A DNA stretch of 26,660 nucleotides from Bacteroidota bacterium (GTDB taxonomy: Bacteria; Bacteroidota; Bacteroidia; Chitinophagales; Chitinophagaceae), in NCBI GenBank assembly GCA_023423835.1, contig JAFAEW010000002.1, positions 1-26,660 of the forward strand. Reading direction: 5' to 3'. Every line of letters starts with the position of its first letter. The stretch's first letter is position 1. Below the pieces are notes generated by a model, which did no database searches, had not been told where the DNA came from, and saw nothing but the letters and a program-made list of their open reading frames with translations. This document shows positions 24,248-26,660 of this stretch, piece after piece. The position numbers and the translations under genes were made by a program.

Positions 24248-24712
24248 TTAAATTAGCCGGCTTGCTTTCCATTCTTCAAATACTTCCATGGCATCGGCTC
24301 TTCCCAATGACTGCATTTTTACCTTCCGGTCTTCCATCGGTAAATTAAGCTCGTTGTAAATCATTGAATCATCAAATCCTACACTTGCTGCATCGCGGCG
24401 GGTAAGCGCAAAAAAAACTTTCCCGATCCGTGCCCAATAGATGGCAGACATGCACATGGGACATGGCTCACAGGAAGTGTATAAAGTACAATCCTCGAGT
24501 TCAATGCGGCCTAAAGTTTTGCACGCATCTCTGATCGCCACTACTTCTGCATGCGCAGTTGGATCATTGGAAGCGATGACCATGTTGTGCCCACGTCCCA
24601 CAATTTCACCTCCTCTCACGATAACGCATCCAAACGGTCCGCCATGTTTACTCCTGATGCCAAGCGCTGCTTCCTGCACAGCTTCCCGCATAAAATCCAG
24701 CTCTTTTGTCAT
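24248..24712 (-). CDS. guaD: Guanine deaminase (cytidine-deaminase fold)
   Basis: The 154-residue zinc deaminase converts guanine to xanthine in purine salvage. Zinc ligands are His54 in TAHAEV, and Cys84 and Cys87 in CEPCPMC; Glu56 is the proton carrier. It is assigned to guanine deaminase rather than the tRNA adenosine deaminase TadA by SNDPTAHAEVVAIRDAC, the SAIYWARIGKVFFA block and the GFDDSMIYNEL segment near the end, all closely like Bacillus GuaD. TadA-type activity is the less likely alternative. ATG 24712 is chosen; the longer frame adds 15 residues without family support. It lies 80 bp after DUF5683 on the same strand and ends at a strong terminator. Confidence 0.88.
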   Translation of the reverse strand: MTKELDFMREAVQEAALGIRSKHGGPFGCVIVRGGEIVGRGHNMVIASNDPTAHAEVVAIRDACKTLGRIELEDCTLYTSCEPCPMCMSAIYWARIGKVFFALTRRDAASVGFDDSMIYNELNLPMEDRKVKMQSLGRADAMEVFEEWKASRLI

Positions 24713-24792
24713 ATCTCGTGGTTTGATTGATGAGGATGAAGGGTTTAACCCGAACACAGGTGTAAATTTTGATTCAGATCTTCAATTTGCCG

Positions 24793-25476
24793 TCAATAAA
24801 GCAAAGCACTTTTCGTCTTTTTATTCTTGAAGTTCAAAGCAAATCCAATGGTCGGTTTGCCAAAAACCGGATCATATCCGGGATTGATTTTCATACTTAA
24901 ATCATCAGAAACATCGAACTCCTTCAGGTGTCCGAAAACGGTTGCATCCACCACCTGCACTGCCCAGACTCCCAGGAAATATAAGACCGAATAATCGCGG
25001 TCCTGCCGGAATTGGTTGCGATAAAATTGAAGTGAAACTGCATCTAACGGCTTTCCGTTCTTGTCAAATAATTTTGGATCGATTTCGTTATAGCGATTTG
25101 TTTCCTGATTCACAACAATATTGTAGGCATCCCGCGTTTTTTTATACCACTTATTGTTGTAAAAGAAGGTGATGGCAGGAATAGAGAGCGCACCGTAGAC
25201 GATTGGAATTTTCCAGTATTCACGGTTGTATGCCTGACCCCAACCCGGAATGATGGCCGACCGGATCGTGGCTTTTTTGGGATCGTGTTTTTTGATATTA
25301 ATCGAATCTGCGTTTACCGGCAATTGATTGAAGTTCGTTGTACTGTCGATTACCGGTTGGGTTTTAGAAGAATCAATGTCTATCAACACTGCGGAAGGAG
25401 CAATAGTAGTATCCTGCGCCTTTGAAAAAGCGGCAGGCAAAAGAAACAGAAATAATATGCAAATCCGCCGAACCAT
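24793..25476 (-). CDS. DUF5683 membrane protein of the parAB locus
   Basis: The 227-residue protein has a signal peptide (ILFLFLLPAAFSKA, cut near 20). A polar linker follows, then the DUF5683 core from about 68. Its key stretch is RSAIIPGWGQAYNREYWKIP (72-91), then a hydrophobic segment (GALSIPAITFFYNN), an Arg/Tyr-rich helix around YRNQFRQDRDYSVL, a second hydrophobic helix and FDVSDDLSMKINP. This family is common in Bacteroidota, directly downstream of parB; its function is not known. Its ATG at 25476 follows the parB stop by a single base, so translation is probably coupled. Confidence 0.9.
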   Translation of the reverse strand: MVRRICILFLFLLPAAFSKAQDTTIAPSAVLIDIDSSKTQPVIDSTTNFNQLPVNADSINIKKHDPKKATIRSAIIPGWGQAYNREYWKIPIVYGALSIPAITFFYNNKWYKKTRDAYNIVVNQETNRYNEIDPKLFDKNGKPLDAVSLQFYRNQFRQDRDYSVLYFLGVWAVQVVDATVFGHLKEFDVSDDLSMKINPGYDPVFGKPTIGFALNFKNKKTKSALLY

Positions 25477-25477
25477 T

Positions 25478-26392
25478 TTAGCTTACCTGAACGTTCATTT
25501 GTTCAAGGATTTTATTGAGTTCATCGAGTGAATAATATTCGAGGGTAATGCTTCCATTTCCTTTGTTGCTGTGTGCCAGCCTTACTTTTGTTCCGAAATG
25601 AGAACTAAGATTATCTTCAATTTTTTTGTAGGCTGCAGGCAATCCGGGTTTATTAACCGTAGCCGTGGCCGGCGCCTTGTAAAGTTTTCTCACAAGGTCT
25701 TCTGTTTGCCGCACGCTGAGCATCCGGTTTTTTATTTCCCTGAAAACAAAAAGCTGTTTTTCCACGGTATCGATATTGATCAATGCCCTTGCATGCCCCA
25801 TGCTGATTTCTCCATTTCTTACGGCAAGCTGAATATCAGGCGGTAATTTCAAAAGGCGGATATAATTCGTCACCGTACTTCTTTCCTTTCCCATTCTTTC
25901 AGAAACCTGTTCCTGGGTGTAATGTAACTCATCCATCATGCGTTTGAAACTGAGACCGATTTCAATTGCATTCAGATCTTCGCGCTGCAGGTTTTCGAGC
26001 AGGGCGAGTTCCAGAAGCTCGTTGTCATTGGCCTGACGAACGTAAGCGGGAACGTCTTTTAGTCCGGCGAGTTTTGCTGCCCGCCATCTTCTTTCGCCGG
26101 CGATCAATTGATATTTCCCGTTTTGCAATCTCGATAACGTCAACGGCTGAATGATGTCATGCATTTTGATGGAATTGGCGAGTTCCTGTAATGCCTGATC
26201 ATCAAAATCACTCCTTGGATTTCTCGGGTTAGCCTGAATTTCTTCAATTGAAATACGGGCAATGCCGGTGGCGGCTTCCACCACATTTGATTTTAAATTT
26301 CCGGAAGTTGTTTTCAGATCCGCGTCAATATTTTCAAGCAACGATCGGATCCCTTTTCCTAATGAATGTTTATTTTGCTTAACACCAGCCAT
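25478..26392 (-). CDS. parB: Chromosome partitioning protein ParB (Spo0J-type)
   Basis: The 304-residue CTP-dependent DNA clamp loads at parS sites and works with ParA to segregate the chromosome. The N-terminal ParA-contact region is HSLGKGIRSLL (9-19). The CTP-binding N-domain follows, with NPRNPR (55-60), GERRWRAAKLAG at 99-110 and LLENLQREDLNAIE at 131-144. The parS-binding helix-turn-helix is near 157-183 (YTQEQVSERMGKERSTVTNY). A C-terminal dimer domain closes it (SITLEYYSLDELNKILEQM). Length is normal. No full parS site (TGTTTCACGTGAAACA type) was found in the window. parA lies 60 bp upstream on the same strand. Confidence 0.96.
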   Translation of the reverse strand: MAGVKQNKHSLGKGIRSLLENIDADLKTTSGNLKSNVVEAATGIARISIEEIQANPRNPRSDFDDQALQELANSIKMHDIIQPLTLSRLQNGKYQLIAGERRWRAAKLAGLKDVPAYVRQANDNELLELALLENLQREDLNAIEIGLSFKRMMDELHYTQEQVSERMGKERSTVTNYIRLLKLPPDIQLAVRNGEISMGHARALINIDTVEKQLFVFREIKNRMLSVRQTEDLVRKLYKAPATATVNKPGLPAAYKKIEDNLSSHFGTKVRLAHSNKGNGSITLEYYSLDELNKILEQMNVQVS

Positions 26393-26452
26393 AATTGAAA
26401 TATCTTTTTATTTAAAGGCAGCGACAAGATCTTCCCGAAGGAAAATCAGAAA

Positions 26453-26660
26453 CTATTCTAAGATGCGTTCTGCCTTCGACATTTTTGTCATATTATTTTT
26501 CTGCAAGATCTCCTTTGCAAGATTAAGATAGTTAATAGATCCTTTACTTTCCGCATCATAAAGAATAACCGGTTTTCCCATACTCGGCGCTTCACTCAAA
26601 CGTGTATTGCGATGAATGATGGTAGTGAAAACGAGATCTTCAAAATGCCTTCTTACCTCA
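26453..26660 (-). CDS. parA: Chromosome partitioning ATPase ParA, C-terminal fragment
   Basis: The gene runs off the right edge; 68 C-terminal residues are visible before the TAG at 26453-26455. The segment reads VRRHFEDLVFTTIIHRNTRL, then SEAPSMGKPVILYDAESKGS and a final helix. The SEAPS.G.P...YD..S.G..N Y...A.E pattern is the standard end of Soj/ParA Walker-type ATPases. The N-terminal Walker motifs lie outside the window. It precedes parB by 60 bp in the same direction, as expected for the parAB operon. Confidence 0.93.
   Translation of the reverse strand, partial: EVRRHFEDLVFTTIIHRNTRLSEAPSMGKPVILYDAESKGSINYLNLAKEILQKNNMTKMSKAERILE

Noticed and set aside
24159..24272. Upstream extension of dapB by 38 residues
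   Set aside because: It runs back through the guaD terminator and into guaD; the family start is MKIALVGYGKMG at 24158.

Overview
The window reads as a chromosomal segment of a Bacteroidota bacterium, most likely a member of the Chitinophagaceae or a near relative. This is inferred from family knowledge, not from a search. The supporting signs are a secreted metalloprotease with a type IX secretion C-terminal sorting domain, a parA-parB-DUF5683-(guaD)-dapB gene order, a short-chain L-threonine dehydrogenase, plant-type isoaspartyl peptidase, ECF sigma/anti-sigma genes with an outer-membrane barrel, moderate GC, and gene starts that mostly lack clear Shine-Dalgarno sequences. No rRNA, tRNA, CRISPR array, transposase or phage gene was seen.

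Layout. (1) 1-4426 is a peptide-export locus: the tail of a thioredoxin-like protein, a C39-peptidase ABC exporter and an HlyD-type membrane fusion protein. The exporter and HlyD genes are split by about 560 bp of nested repeats built from a 26-nt hairpin arm. (2) 4539-4988 is a lipoprotein-type glutaminyl cyclotransferase that appears to have lost its middle by an in-frame deletion. (3) 5415-7958 is the large T9SS-exported zinc protease, followed by a terminator. (4) 8123-11388 holds a lipoprotein glycerophosphodiester phosphodiesterase, an ACMSD-type amidohydrolase (convergent and overlapping), a divergent YqjM-like flavin oxidoreductase and a tiny lipoprotein. (5) 11649-12199 holds a YtxH protein and a small acidic protein, closed by a strong terminator. 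(6) 12322-15014 holds trpS, a deoxynucleoside kinase and an isoaspartyl peptidase/asparaginase, all co-directional. (7) 15124-18302 on the minus strand holds an APC permease, a DUF1801 protein and kbl. (8) 18486-20932 is an ECF sigma factor, its transmembrane anti-sigma factor with a duplicated N-terminal domain, and an outer-membrane barrel protein, closed by a perfect 13-bp-stem terminator. (9) 21262-23442 holds tdh and two unrecognised secreted proteins. (10) 23439-26660 on the minus strand holds parA (partial), parB, DUF5683, guaD, a terminator, then dapB.

How genes work together. tdh and kbl together encode threonine to glycine plus acetyl-CoA conversion, although the sigma-factor module sits between them. 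The ABC exporter and HlyD would form an inner-membrane export complex for leader-peptide-bearing substrates, with the thioredoxin-like neighbour possibly acting on disulfides. ParA and ParB segregate the chromosome.

I did not find a clearly new multi-gene system. The most unusual items are the repeat modules inside the exporter operon, the internally deleted cyclotransferase, the duplicated anti-sigma domain, the guaD gene plus terminator splitting dapB from parAB, and the two unknown secreted proteins after tdh. Several tabulated longest-ORF starts (trpS, dapB, guaD, dNK, tdh, the permease, the exporter) are upstream of the likely true ATG; the chosen starts are explained in the entries.
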